From Orthonyx spaldingii (lineage: Eukaryota; Chordata; Aves; Passeriformes; Orthonychidae), in assembly GCA_013397795.1 (NCBI GenBank), contig VZTJ01000523.1:4185155-4249154 (forward strand): DNA of 64,000 nucleotides, given 5' to 3'. Shown piece by piece: positions 48,801-61,258 of the stretch. The position numbers were made by a program, and so were the translations under genes. The number at the start of each line of letters is the position of its first letter. The first letter of the stretch is position 1. A model generated the notes under the pieces. The model worked only from the letters and a program-made list of their open reading frames with translations. It did no database searches and was not told the DNA's origin.

Positions 48801-51800
48801 CTTTCAGAGAAGGTCAGACATCATTAAAGTCCAGATGCTACATGACCCCTTCACTAAAATACAAATCCTTGAAGAGTTAACGTCTCCTGCTTCAAGTGAG
48901 GTGGACCTACAGAGTAACACCCCCAAGACTGAGGATCTGCTCTACCACATCCATCCTTCAACACTGATACCTCAAAACATGAAAGCTCCTCTTGTTTTCA
49001 CAGCACCATGAACTCACAGAATAGCACAGGGAGAGACTGTGACCAGCTGCCAAACACATCTGCCCTGGATGGTCTTCTTGGTTAATTTACAACTTGCTGG
49101 GTGCCCATTCCCTCCCCTCAAGCCCACTGCCAGCTTACCCTGTGTCCCTGGCATCTGATGGTTGGCTGTTTCCAACTTCTCATGCCAGCTTGAACTAAGG
49201 AAAACACAAAAAGTTGTTCAACTCCTCCCTGACCAGGTGATGTTTTATCATGGATATCACCCATCCTCTGAATCCCTAGAATTCCCTCTTCAACTACGCC
49301 TGTCCCATATCCCATTACTGCATTGATTTTTACAATCATGACAGTATTCTCAATATAACTTTATCTAAAGTGTTCAGAGGAGGTTTCTGTGAGCTTCCCT
49401 CAGAAGTCCCTAAAAGCTAGATCTGAAAAGAGCCCAATACACGATACGGCCTGAAAAGGGGGGTAAGGATAGAAATCAACAGGAAACAATCTACGTTTTA
49501 AAAAGCACCTAGGAATATGATATTGTAAATTCAGATAAGCAGTAACAAGCCCCTAATTTGCATTTTAGAAATCCATGAGCAGTACAAAGTACCACAGAGG
49601 AAAGCCTGGCAAAATGCTGTATTACATCAGCTGTTAACAGGGAGATTCAGCTTCAGAGAGAAATCTAAAAATTCTCCTTTGATCATGACTAGAAGGAAAA
49701 AGAATCAAGATGTTTTGCTGTTTAAAATAAGGCTTGGCAGAGAAGAGGTTGAGATATCACTGATCCATATTGCATCAGCTTGAAATACACATGGAATCAC
49801 CCCTTTTCAAAAGCCAGGTTAAAGCAAAGTCATAAAGAATTACATGATTTAAAGGTTGTGAAAGAACAAGTAAAATGAGGATGTGTACAATAAATACTGC
49901 TCTATTGACATCCTACATTACTTTAAACAACAGAATAAGAGAGCCAGAAACAAAGGAGGCTGAGTTTGTATGAGGAAGATAAAAACCAAAACTGCTGGCA
50001 AAATATATTTGAAGTAGGACTGGACATAAAAAGAAACCAAGGCATAGAATGCTGAAGTGGCTGAGACATGCTGCTATATAAACCTGAAACCACACATATG
50101 CAGGTAAAGTTTTACAGTGCATTGGGGATAAAAGAGAAACTAAAAATTCAAGGAACAAAATCAATCTTTTTAGATTTTTGGACGAGAAATGGAATATAAC
50201 AGAGAAAGAAAAGAGTACTTCAGCATGCTAGAGTAAAATCTCCTTAACCTATGGCTGAAACCCAATAAACCGTATGAGCCAACATCATTATTTTAAATTG
50301 GAAAGAAATGTCAAAAAAACCCCAAATGAGCTTTACTGGCCCAGTAGTTAATACTAAAAATGTGGATGCATCCATAAGCAATAATAAGAACCAGAGATTT
50401 GCATAAACCCCCTTGCAAGCAAATACAAAATTGGGTGAACTAATCATGAAATAATAGTAGTTTTTATCAGCAAATGATGTGAAATTAATGACCAAAATGC
50501 TGAATATAATTTTTGGGTTATATTTTTCAATGGAACAAGAGGAAGTTACATGAAACATATCTAAAGTAAGACTGGAGAGGAAAAAATTAAATTACCTCTT
50601 AGGTCCTGTCACTAATATGTTTTCCAAAAGTCCCAGCTACTTCAAGGAAATGATAACACTTGTCCAAAAGTTATTTGTTATGAGGTACTTGAGATTATGT
50701 CTTTAATTAAGTACATTTAACATAGAAAAATAATAAAATAGTCTTACTAACCACACAACTTAAATGCGTTTTCAAGCAAAGAAACACTGGCAAAGACTGA
50801 AGACAGATGATGCACTTGACTTATCTGCACAATCACAAAGCTCATGACCACTGGTCTGATGGGTTTGTGGAGTAGCTGACCAAGCCTCTCTGCCTAGATG
50901 GGAAGAACTAGAACATGCAGGACAGCTCCTCAGACAGGACAAACCATTCACCACATCACTTTTACATTTTTCCTTCTCCATCAGCCGTGTGGTTTGCCAT
51001 AAGAAAACCCTCATTAGTCTGTAATGGGACATTGTTAATTCACTGCCTGGACCAACTGTTTTTGTAGGAACACCAGGTATTTGATGCCACACCCAGAGCA
51101 TTCTCCAGGAGACTGACACCAGGCAGGCTGAGTCAGCTAAGCCCTGGAAGACTTTCTCACCATCAAAATCAAAAGAACCCCAAACTGCAACATTACAGAA
51201 ACATTTACACCTGACTGTGTCACTGCAAACAAGGCCAGGCAAGCCTGCGCTCGGACCAGCGCTACAGAAAATGCAACAGGGAACAAACACTGCTTGAAGA
51301 ATCCAAAATGAATCAGAATGTTACCTAACTAGGATGCCAAAAAGTTGCAGATGTTTTTCCTGCCAGTCTCTGGTTTTCACAGCACTTTGGAAAAGTACTC
51401 AGTGCACTATAGATTGCAGTGTCTCTAAATAGGTCTCAGAGAAATATCCTGACTCAACTCACTGAGCAGTGTGAGAAGCACAAATTCCATGTCTGATCTT
51501 TAGAATAACATGAAAAGGATGCTAAGGCAGGGAACGTCCTTATTTCCACTGTGGAAACATAATTCCTTGAGGCTTTGAGCACAGCTACAACAGGAATTAT
51601 AGACATGTTATTTCCTGACCCCACAGTGCTCAAGCATCTGCTTTAAACACTAACAAGAGAAGTCACACGGCTGTCTTTGTTAGTCTTTGTCTTACCACTA
51701 TGTAACAGAAAAATGAAATTACATTCTTATCTTAGTTTATATTAAACCATTCCTTATCAGCTGAACTTGTTTTAAATTCAACACATCAGCCAGGGCAGCC

Positions 51801-54800
51801 CCACCTGCAGAGAACTGAGAGAGGCCAGTTTATTCATTTTCCAACAATTATTTCCAGTACATTGGAATAAATTCCAACAAACAGTTCCAAAACATGAGTT
51901 CAACAATACTGCATTCTTCAAAAACAATAAATGCAATTGCACCAAACTGAACAGTAATTCAACTAACAGTTTGCTGTGATCATTTGAAAGCACTGACACC
52001 AATTCCTGTAACCTATTAGGTAATGAAAACTAAGACAGCTTGCCTAAAATTATGCATTAAGCTGTTATCTGAAGTTCAGTTATTCTGTTAAATTTGTAAC
52101 CATCAAGGCAAAAATTTAGATGTCCATTTTCCAGTTAATGGGAATACAGCACAGAAAAGTCACTCTTTATTACACAAAAGAAATATAGAAGAAATAACAA
52201 TTTTCCTATTCTATGTCACCTGAAGGCCAGGCCATACAGATAAATTAGATAAACCCACCATTCTGGTGAAACAGATAACGAATTTAAGAGCACAGTGTTC
52301 TGCTGCCATGTTTCACATTTTTTTATTCAAAGAAAGCAGAAGGTAGTTCAGCAACTCCTGTCAAGTGAAGAAAAATTAATTCCTATCGCTCATTAATTTT
52401 GTCTTGATGAGTAGATACCAACTATGAATCCTCACACTACTTGAATTTCATAACAGCAATAAAAAACATCTATGAGGTCCTTTTCATTAAGTCTTAGCAG
52501 GTAACTTAATTCCAACATAGGTCCTTCAACAACATTTCCATGCAGCCTCAAGAGATTTTCTTCAACTGCTATTAAAATTAAATGTTTAACAAATAGTCTT
52601 TTTAAACTAGAACTTCTAACAAAAGTACATGATCCAGATCTCAGACTTGGGCAAGTATAGCCCCAGAAGCATCCATTTTCTAGGGAAGGAAAGGAAAAAT
52701 CTCACTGTTATGCAGCAGTGCTGCCTACAGAAAATAAACTGTTCTGGACAAACCAAACACTCCTAAAAACTCTTTGAGCATCCACTAACATAAGTGACAG
52801 AATAAAAATACTTGGACTGGAACAATTAAATCTGGATACATAAGAATCCACAGATGTTCTAAATTGACCAAGAAAAAAAAAAACAAACCCATAAAACAGT
52901 AATAATAAAAAATCCCCAACTAAAAAGCAACCCAGAGCAGGAGCAGTTAAGTTTCCATTAAAAAGGACTGATGGTTCCAGGGCCTCTGTGCACCCACACT
53001 GGGTGACAGAACCACAGATAAGCTTTAACTGTTCTGTTAGGAAAACACTGCTAAGAGCAAAGATTAATGAAAATGAAACTAAAACAAGATTAAAATAAAA
53101 AAAAAAGCCACTCTGCTAAAATCTAGTTTCCCTGCCTAGTCTAGTCACTCTCCTCTGCCAAGTCCTTTATCTGGTTTCACACACCACCATTTTTTCACAT
53201 TTAAATGCCTGCTTGACATTCACATTTTCATCAAGAAACAAACAAAATACATATATAAAGCTTAATCTCACCATCTAACACCTTCCAGTTGTCCATTCAC
53301 TGAGCAAACTTCAGCATTTAAGTATTAAGGAAAAAAAAACCTCCCAAGTCCCTTCTGAAACTCTGAAAACCACCCTGTAATTTCTGTCTGCTAAAGTTAA
53401 TTAGTGTTCAATGCAGCAAAATACCATTGCTATGGAAATTACTTATAGCATTGTATCAGGCATATGCAATATGTATTTCTACTTTCTTTGCTTTAAAGGA
53501 GGTCTATCACAAAAGAGCCTCACGAAAGATCTTCTGGCATTATCAAATTCAAAACTGTAAATAAGAATTATTTTATGGATACAGTTTCCGAAACTGTATG
53601 GACTAAAAAGAAAACATATTCTTTGGTAAAGAGCACTGGGTGGAATTTCAGTGAAATATTAAATAAAAACCAGAAAACAGAAATGTGAAGTATAGCTACA
53701 CAGATTTCTAGGAGTGCAAAGCTATTTCTAGAAGTGCAAAGCATGACAGAAGTAAATATTTTAAACAAAAAAAATCTGTGTAAAGTCAAATACTAAATAA
53801 TATACTATTGGGTTCTTTGGCCTCAGCTTTTCTGAGTGACATTGTTTATTTTTTTCTCCTACCCTCAATCTAAGAGTCTCATAGAGTCTAGATTAATGTT
53901 TCAATAAACTACCATCATCAACATTTAATTAAAAAAACCACTATTTCTAATTTTCTCCAATATATCCATATAAAATTTAAAAGCCTTTACTGTTAGAAAG
54001 TGACACTAAAATTGGAGATAATGGTTTCTGAAAACTCTTAAAGCACAAGTTCAGACCCTGCAATGAATCCCAAGCAGAAAAAGTAATCCATTGGCTTTGA
54101 ACTCCATGTAGAAATGGAGGCATTTTTAAATACATGTCAAACTCTGAGACATTTGTAAGTTTAAAAGATTATTTTAAAATATCAGTTAAAGAGATTAATC
54201 TCTCTGGACTCAAAAGGTTTTTCATATTCTGTGTCTGCTAACATACAAAGTAACCCCCAAAACAAAGAAACAAAGTGACAAACTACAGGATAATGTGGCC
54301 CCTTCTCTTTGAGAACTAATTATAACATATATATTGTTTTTCTTGTTTAAACTCAGTAACAGCAAAATTAGAGTTCGATATATAAGCACACAATAATAAT
54401 TAAGTAAACAGATTAAAAAAAAGAAACCCATTTTCTTTGGTATTTTCTGCTGCCTTCAAAATCTTTTTTAACATCGAAATAACATCCAAACCTTACCATT
54501 AATAAATCTACTATCTGTAGCATAAAAAGCAACATATTACCTTAAAAATACATTTGGCATAGAGACTGAAGTAATTTATGAAGTTTCATCTCTAAACAGT
54601 TGCACACTCCTCATCAGTTAAATCTGATGACATTTCAGTTGAAAGCAATGCAAGAAGTAAAATACCAACTGTTTGCTTACCCAGATTCAGATACAGTAGC
54701 AAAAAAGAAAAATACCTTAATAAATATACAATAGCGCAACTAGTTTGGAATTTTAACAGACCACACAATTTATCTACATTTGTGGCATTTCACTATTCTT

Positions 54801-57800
54801 TCCTGCAAAGATACTCAGCTTTCATGAATGGATCCATGAAACTTTTTTTTAAATCAATATGATTCATACACTTATCTGTAAGTGAACTCATCACAACTCT
54901 TTTCATTTACTATTGGGTGCTTCTTTTTTCAAGACTTAAACTGTATTTACTAATCCAAAAAATAAAGAATATTTAGGAACATCAGCAGTAGCAAAAATCA
55001 GCTGTTACCTGACAAAATATTTCAGACGTTAATATTGTGAATACTTAACTACAAATATAAGACAGCTTCTTTCAAGAAGGGAATGAATAACTTCTACCCA
55101 GACTTTGGTTTTATGGAGCATCATATCTTTTGAACATCCTAAAATTTATGGTTTGGGTTTTTTTCCACCTCAATCAATAATTTTTAGATAAAATACAGAA
55201 ATCAGATGGGCTTCCAAACTCATTGTTTCTTTAAAAAATGTAGTTCTATTTTTTACTGAAACCATTTATATTCTCGAGAAAAATTAAATTTAACCAAGTA
55301 TCTTTCTACAATGGGAAAAATTTATATTGAATAATTTTACCTTCAGAGTTATGCGTAGTTTTCTTGTGTTTTCGACATAAAATCCTATAAACAAAGTAGT
55401 TGAAAACTGTCAAGTCAGTCACGATTCACAGATTATTTACTCATCTTTTAAATTTAAATGCTAGTACATTTTTCTCCCACTTGTAAGACTCACTGACACA
55501 CAAATCTTGCAGAGAAAATATGCTTTTCTAGAACATCACTATTTTGAATGCCACAATCATAATTAGAATTTTTTTGCAACAGTTTTGTTTAGATTCCAAA
55601 GTGGGGTTTTGTTTTGCTTTGTTGCTTGTTTTTTAAACAAAGAATGCAAAATATAAATTACAAAAATAAAGGTAACAAATAAAGAATAGTTACATGTAAA
55701 TGCCTTGTGAAGGTTTCTCTCTTATCTGAGCTTTATCATGCAGAGCACAGTAGTAGTGATATGTCTTGTGACACGTTTTCACATCACAGCCAATGGTCGC
55801 TCCGGGACAGTGGCACAAAGAGCACATCTGCAAAGAAAAAGAAAGCACAATTCATGTTATTTTTTGCTTAGTATTTCTGAGTTCAAAAATAATATAGTTA
55901 CCACTCCTGGTGATAAAACAAATGGATATATGCAGTTGGCATTACTCTTCCTGCTCTCAGGTTTTTTTCATAATTTATTTTTAAATTAAGAAATTTGTTA
56001 CAAGTGTGCAACAGTGCAATAACCATCAGATGCATTATCAACTCAACCACCATTATCAATTCAATGAAGAAAATAAGTAATGTATTTTTGTGTAACTTAT
56101 CTAATGAAAGTGACACAGTTATTCACCTCAATATCCTCTCACAAGGACAGTCTGTTTGTACCAACCATTTCAGAAAAGTTAAAATCATAACTGTACCCAT
56201 TTAATTCTGAATTATATTACTAAGGCAGGAGAAAAAAAAATATTACAGCCATTTGGGAATGAGTCCTGCAGTCAGAAATACTGACGACCTGCAAATTTAC
56301 CTCAGTATCAGCAGCCAACTTTACCTTTTTTTCTACAGTTGCATCCTTAAGTCCTTTCCAAGACACTGAATTTAGTGAAACATTTGGTAAACACAATGAA
56401 TTTATTTCAACTAAACCAAATTTTGCTCTTTATACTTATATTGCAAAAAAGATTAAAAGCGAGGCTGTTGCTTTACTCTTCTTTCCCATTAATTAATTCT
56501 TCTTGTCTCAGACACAGATAACAGCTGCTATCTGCCTTCTAAATTGCTCATGGTCCCTTCTTATACTGTGGTAGGAAAGGAAGCAATCGACAGCATCACA
56601 AGATTTTTCTGTGTATTGTTCTCTACTGACTTAATATTCCCCAAAATCTCTGGATTTCCCATTAAACCCACCTCCCAAGACAACTGGAGCTTTTCCTTTG
56701 TATCCTGCATATTCCCCATGCCCCCAAAATGTTACAATCAATTGCAAATCTAAGCATGCAAAGTAGGATATTCCCTATATATACATATCTTTGTGGATAC
56801 ATTTTCTGTCCATTGTACTCATTTAGTCAAGTTCTCCTTGCTACTCTCAAATATGCCAAAAAAATATACCACCAAAGTTACCAAATATACCACCAGCCTG
56901 TTTTTCAATTTTAACGAAGTCAACTGAACAGTAAAAATGTCAAAGCCTTGGATGTTCTCCATTTACTCCTCTGCAAGCTCTGAAATGGTACAGTTATATA
57001 CTGTTCCCTAGTTGTTATCTAATTTGTATGGGCATTTTATCTCATAAATCTGTTATACATTATGGTTTCATATATAATAATTGCTGATCAGAGTCCTTTA
57101 GAAAAGCCTAGGCTTATATATCCATCCAATCAAGTTTAGTCAGAACCTCAGCTTTTTGGAAAGCCAGAAATGACTAACAGAAAAATTTCTTTTTATGAAC
57201 ACCATGATGTGTCTATAAAACAAGAGTATACACATTTTTTTCCATGTTTCTAGTAAGTAATAAAGTACTTATTCCATTGGCACGTGTCTGCTGTCCAAAT
57301 GGTCACTAACTCTCAAGTTGTATCAGGTATATATGAACCCTGATAAGCTGCAAATTAGGTATGTTGTTTTAAAAAAACCTTCCCATGCACAGATACTAGA
57401 AATAATATAGACAATTAATATATCAGTAACTTGCACTTCCAAATATTTAGAGTTCATAAGCTTTTGTGACTGGCCTACCAAGGTGTGAACCCACAACCTT
57501 TTCGCAGCCAGATCTATTCCCCTCAGTCACTGTCACTGTGGCAATGAGGTCCCCCCTGTCAGTGCCCACCTGGGCAGCAGCACCTCCTGAAGGAGGTCAA
57601 ACTGAGCCCAAGCCATCAACCCTTCACCCAGGGCACTGAGGTTTTTTGCTGAATGTGTTCCCCCATAAAAGACCAGGCTAGGCCAGTAAGCAGACCTGAG
57701 AGAAGGGATTTGGGCTACTGACAAACATTTGCCTTTAAACTTCCTACACGCCAATGGAGAGAGACAAGTTCCTCCAGAGAGTGATTCAGAGCTGCAGCTT

Positions 57801-59245
57801 TCTGACAGCTACAGAGACATGGCACCTAAGTTAAGATCTAAAATTGTCTTGTACATTTTCTCCAAAGAGGAAACAACTCAGGACCTATGAATCCATTAGA
57901 TAACTAGATTCAGGTTTTCTACAAAAACCTGAACAAAGTGCCTCACACACAGGTGGTGAGTTACAAGAATGCAGCCATTGCAACAGAAGGGAAAAAAAGA
58001 GATTCAGAAGTAGAAAGAGAGAAACCACCAAAGACATAAATAGAAAAAAACCTTAAAACCCTTTAAGAAACACAAGAATAAAAAAGTTTCTTTATGGTCA
58101 GTAGTTCCATTTACTACCATGTTCTTTGGAAAGTCCTAATCACAACATGAATGACTTGTGAACAGTTATTTCTTTATGCTTCAGCTAATTAGAGTAAATG
58201 AAGTTCCCTGGATTGGGAAAGATTCAAATGAAACAGTGGATGAAATATTAGACTATCATTATAAAATTCTAGTTCTACAATAATACTTTGGACTTCTCTT
58301 ACTGGTTCAAGAACTAGTACATACATAAAGTGCTTTAAATAACTAAGCTGAAAGGTTTTAATGTGAAGAGTGAATTGATCATCTGATAATTATTTTAAAA
58401 AGATCCTCATTCATTTCCCCAAATGGAAAAAAACTAGCTCTAAATAAGTAATAATAAGAAAAGTCCTCATGGATTAGCTTCTCAGGAATTAAAAATAGCC
58501 ATTGCTGCTCAATTTCTTTAATTTGGTGGAGCTGTAAAGACTACTGTACCCACATACCTCATAAACCATCTGTATTCACAGCATTATTCTTTAAATCAAT
58601 ATAAAAGGAGCAAGAAGTGTATTTGGTAGTTAAAACCAGATTTTGGCAGCAAAACCCAAATACTGGTAAAGGCACAACAACACCCAGGACCCTAGAATGT
58701 GGGTTTCTTTCAGAAATCTAACAGAAAATATTAAATAGATTAAATACACTGAATAACTTCCTTGCAAACTTGATGGCAGGTATGAAAATACTGTCTTCCA
58801 TTTTCAAGAACCAAAATAGAGACTTACCAGCTTTGTGCCTCTCTTTATTTCTTTCTGAATATCTTCAATAGAGAATCCACCAAGACTCTCATTATCAGTG
58901 TGTGAAGAAACCAGCGCGGACGAGAACAGCTAAAATTGCAAAGGCAGAACTTGTATTTTAATTTTTAAGGGTATAAATGACAGAGAAATGTATAGATATG
59001 AACCCCACCAAGGTGCAGTGGTTAACCCTGTGTGCCAATTGCAATCTGGTCGGTTTTCCCAGGTGTTTGCAGCGTTTTCCCGGCTCCCTCCCATCCCGGT
59101 CACTCACCATACACTTGTGATGTGCCGCCACCTTCTGGTTCTCCGACATCAGCAACTGCCCGCATTCGTTATCTTTATTCGACCGACAGAACCCACACTT
59201 CCTTTGTCTGGAGGAGACTTTCTTCGGCCCCACTGAGCTTGTCAT
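42686..59245 (-). CDS. PHF6: PHF6, PHD finger protein 6 (nine coding exons)
   Basis: Nuclear and nucleolar chromatin adaptor. The mammalian orthologue binds NuRD (RBBP4) and nucleolar transcription factors and is mutated in Borjeson-Forssman-Lehmann syndrome and T-cell leukaemia. Nine minus-strand exons join to 1,098 nt, 365 residues plus stop, the human length, with exon sizes 138, 102, 134, 44, 167, 144, 105, 134 and 130. Two extended PHD modules are visible. ePHD1 is at about residues 14-132: RQRKCGFC...AAHHKCM, then LCHCPGATIGCDVKTCHKTY and CRKHKK. ePHD2 is at about 209-330: KPKCGFCHAGEEENEARGKL...AAAHYKCM, then LCSQPGATIGCEIKACIKTY and YCKNH. A basic segment between them (GKRRGRKGKPRKTN) is the nuclear-localisation/RBBP4-binding region. 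The acidic tail ends PQQQLNGN. No frameshift. Introns are GT-AG; the largest (intron between exons 5 and 6 of the transcript) is about 9.1 kb. Confidence 0.98.
43456..43589 (-). CDS. PHF6: PHF6 coding exon, second half of ePHD2
   Basis: 134 nt. Acceptor CTGCACAG, donor GTAAGG. Encodes KCTLCSQPGATIGCEIKACI, KTYHYHCGVEDKAKYIENMS and RGIY. It contains the PHD-type zinc ligands. Confidence 0.98.
44472..44576 (-). CDS. PHF6: PHF6 coding exon, linker of ePHD2
   Basis: 105 nt, phase 0 at both ends. Acceptor TTTTACAG, donor GTATGT. Encodes [35 protein letters not shown]. Confidence 0.98.
45791..45934 (-). CDS. PHF6: PHF6 coding exon, zinc knuckle of ePHD2
   Basis: 144 nt, phase 0. Acceptor TTTCTTTCAG, donor GTGAGT. 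Encodes RDRSPHRSSPSDTKPKCGFC, HAGEEENEARGKLHIFNAKK and AAAHYKCM. The parallel with the first coding exon (both end HKCM/YKCM at a splice site) reflects the internal duplication of the protein. Confidence 0.98.
46112..46278 (-). CDS. PHF6: PHF6 coding exon, basic linker
   Basis: 167 nt. Acceptor CTTCTAAAG, donor GTAAGC. Encodes DLEENINEHELEPSPPKGKR, RGRKGKPRKTNLKGQSEDTR, STSSHGTDEIESSSY. Holds the basic nuclear-localisation and RBBP4-binding stretch. Human has KSKKKSRKGRPRK at this place, so charge is kept while residues differ. Confidence 0.97.
55341..55384 (-). CDS. PHF6: PHF6 coding exon, end of ePHD1
   Basis: 44 nt. Acceptor TTTATAG, donor AAG|GTAAAA. Encodes ILCRKHKKTTHNSE with split codons. 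The C-x2-H zinc pair (CRKH) is intact. Human reads VYCRKHKKTAHNSE. Confidence 0.96.
55694..55827 (-). CDS. PHF6: PHF6 coding exon, PHD part of ePHD1
   Basis: 134 nt. Acceptor TTTGCAG, donor ACAT|GTAACT, weaker than the others because +5 is C. Encodes MCSLCHCPGATIGCDVKTCH, KTYHYYCALHDKAQIREKPS and QGIY. Human has HYHC where this bird has HYYC; the ligand histidine (first H) is kept. Confidence 0.97.
57475..57537 (-). mobile_element. Probable tRNA-derived SINE remnant
   Basis: On the minus strand, TGACTGAGGGG (57,529-57,519) resembles an RNA polymerase III A box, and GGGTTCACACC (57,492-57,482) resembles a B box. The intervening length is tRNA-like and a GGTTGTGGGTTC context precedes the B box. 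It is too diverged to be a tRNA gene. It lies in a PHF6 intron. The family is not identified. Confidence 0.4.
58828..58929 (-). CDS. PHF6: PHF6 second coding exon
   Basis: 102 nt, phase 0. Acceptor CAATTTTAG, donor GTAAGT. Encodes LFSSALVSSHTDNESLGGFS, IEDIQKEIKRGTKL, the linker between zinc knuckle and PHD of ePHD1. Confidence 0.98.
59108..59245 (-). CDS. PHF6: PHF6 first coding exon
   Basis: 138 coding nt from ATG at 59,245; donor ATG|GTGAGT. Encodes MTSSVGPKKVSSRQRKCGFC, RSNKDNECGQLLMSENQKVA, AHHKCM, the zinc knuckle of ePHD1. The start is chosen because it aligns with the human N-terminus (MSSSVEQKK...RQRKCGFC). Confidence 0.97.
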
Positions 59246-59287
59246 GATTTTAAATGGCCTTAGAAAGCCACTGCAATCTTCTCAATG
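59246..59287 (-). other. PHF6: PHF6 5'UTR part of first coding exon
   Basis: Acceptor TTTTCTTCCCCGTAG (AG at 59,289-59,288), followed by CATTGAGAAGATTGCAGTGG and CTTTCTAAGGCCATTTAAAATC just before the ATG. Similar sequence precedes the mammalian start codon as I recall it. Confidence 0.75.
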
Positions 59288-61240
59288 CTACGGGGAAGAA
59301 AACCCTGCAATCAGCATGATAACATCAACAAAAGGCAAATTAACTTAGTTTTATAAACACAGTATTGGATGCTTGGAAGTGATTTGTCCCTTTTTTTTAT
59401 GCTGCTTCAATATATCCAAATAAACAAGCAACTGGCAGAGGCAGTATTTTGCCAAATTTTTATGAAATTTTATCAACGAGAAAAACCAGTTTCTTTATGC
59501 AAAAAACCTTGAGAATTAAAATCAAACTTTGGATGCTAATACAAAAGCAGAAAAGGGAGAAGAAATAAGTGGAAAATACAACAAGAGAATCATTGGGGGG
59601 GGAAAAGTTATTGCAACTCATTTTTAAAGTTATTTATTACAGGAAAGGAATTTGTAGAGAATATATACATCTGTACATGCAATGAAATTCATGCTACTGT
59701 ACTTCTTCGAAAATAGAAGCAAAGAAAAACCCAGAATCCAGCACAGCCTCCAGCACAGGTTTTGGCTGTAAAGGCTCCAAACGTCTCAGGGCAGATGAGT
59801 AAAGAGATGAGATGATAAAATGTTACCATTTTTTGTATCAGAGGTATCTTGTGGCTACTCAAACAGCATTAGGAACAAAATTCCAGACACCTCTCTAACT
59901 AAGGTGCTGCAATGGAAACCTCTCCATGACCCACACTTAGTTTGGCAGCACCACACCAGGTTTCAGTAAGTGCATGAGAGCTGCTCTTCTCAGCTCAGAA
60001 AAGTAACTTAAACTCAGTATGAATCACAAACTTCTCATGTGTCACCAGCAACACCTTTTAAAATGTAACACTGAGGTCACAGTGCCCAACTCAGGCAGAC
60101 ACGGCTCATGCAAAAAGTGAAAACACCCAACAGGCGTTTGAACTTCTTGGCTCAGTACTAAGAAGTTTGTGCTCACTTGCTTCTACATCTATCAAGAAAT
60201 AAAAAAATCATCTTCTTCAAACAGACTTTCTTAGAGCTTTGAGCCTTACTATCAGAATTTGTCACAATTGCAATAAAATCTTCCACAGCCTTTCTCTTCA
60301 TTTGACTCAGCTAAGTAAGATGAGCTATCGTAGAGCTTGATATTTGTGTTGGAAAAAAAGTGTAAAATCCAATCATAAATAAGAAGAGCAGAGTTGCAAA
60401 ACATCTGGACTGGGCAACAATGGCACAGATCTGCATGAAAATGCAGGACTGGTCTCTGGAATTTGCACAGGCAGAGCCAGTGCTCCCCAGTGCTGTCAGA
60501 AGCTCACAATGCTGGTATCACTCACTCCTTCTCTAACCGAAAGCACAGGAACGTCCTCAAGTTTCCGTCAACGCGTCCTCCTGCTGACAGACACTCCTGC
60601 TGCCTTCTTCTGCCTCGACAGATTTTCACAGACTGAGCTGTACTGTTGGCCTTGCACTGTTTGCTGCTAAACTCCTGCCTCAAACGGTGCCTGTCCTGTC
60701 CCCCTCCTCGCCTTGGCTCTCCCAACAGCTTCATTTGCTTTCTGTTCTAACCGAGAGCAGCTCACGCCGCTGACGCACACTCAGAACAAGAATGCAAAGA
60801 TTTCGGATCTTGCTGATTTGCACAAAAAATGTGCCAATCTGGATAAACTAGTCACACCCTTTTGCAGTGGCAATAGAGAGTCCTTAAGTGTTAAACACAA
60901 AAGAATTATTATGCTGTATTCTTCTAAAGAAAAAATAAAACAAGACTATTCTGTAATCCCTTCTGAGGGGATAGAATGGTTCCCGAGGATATATAGATGA
61001 TAGATATATAGATATATGTATATTAAAAAATTAAAATCTGGATAATTTTTTAAACTGAAATAATATTTGGGAGCAGAAAAAGACCTACAAAAGACAAGTA
61101 GGAAATAATATCACAAAGATTCCTTGTTTACATCTCACATTCTCACAATAGCTCAACATAAACCACACAGGAATGTTTCGAAATATACTAAAAAAATAAT
61201 GTAAAATGCAAGAAGTTCTGTTTCGGTATAAACAGTGCGG

Positions 61241-61258
61241 TATACACACACACACACA
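61241..61258. repeat. CA microsatellite in PHF6 intron 1
   Basis: Short (CA)n tract of about 8 units. Confidence 0.85.
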
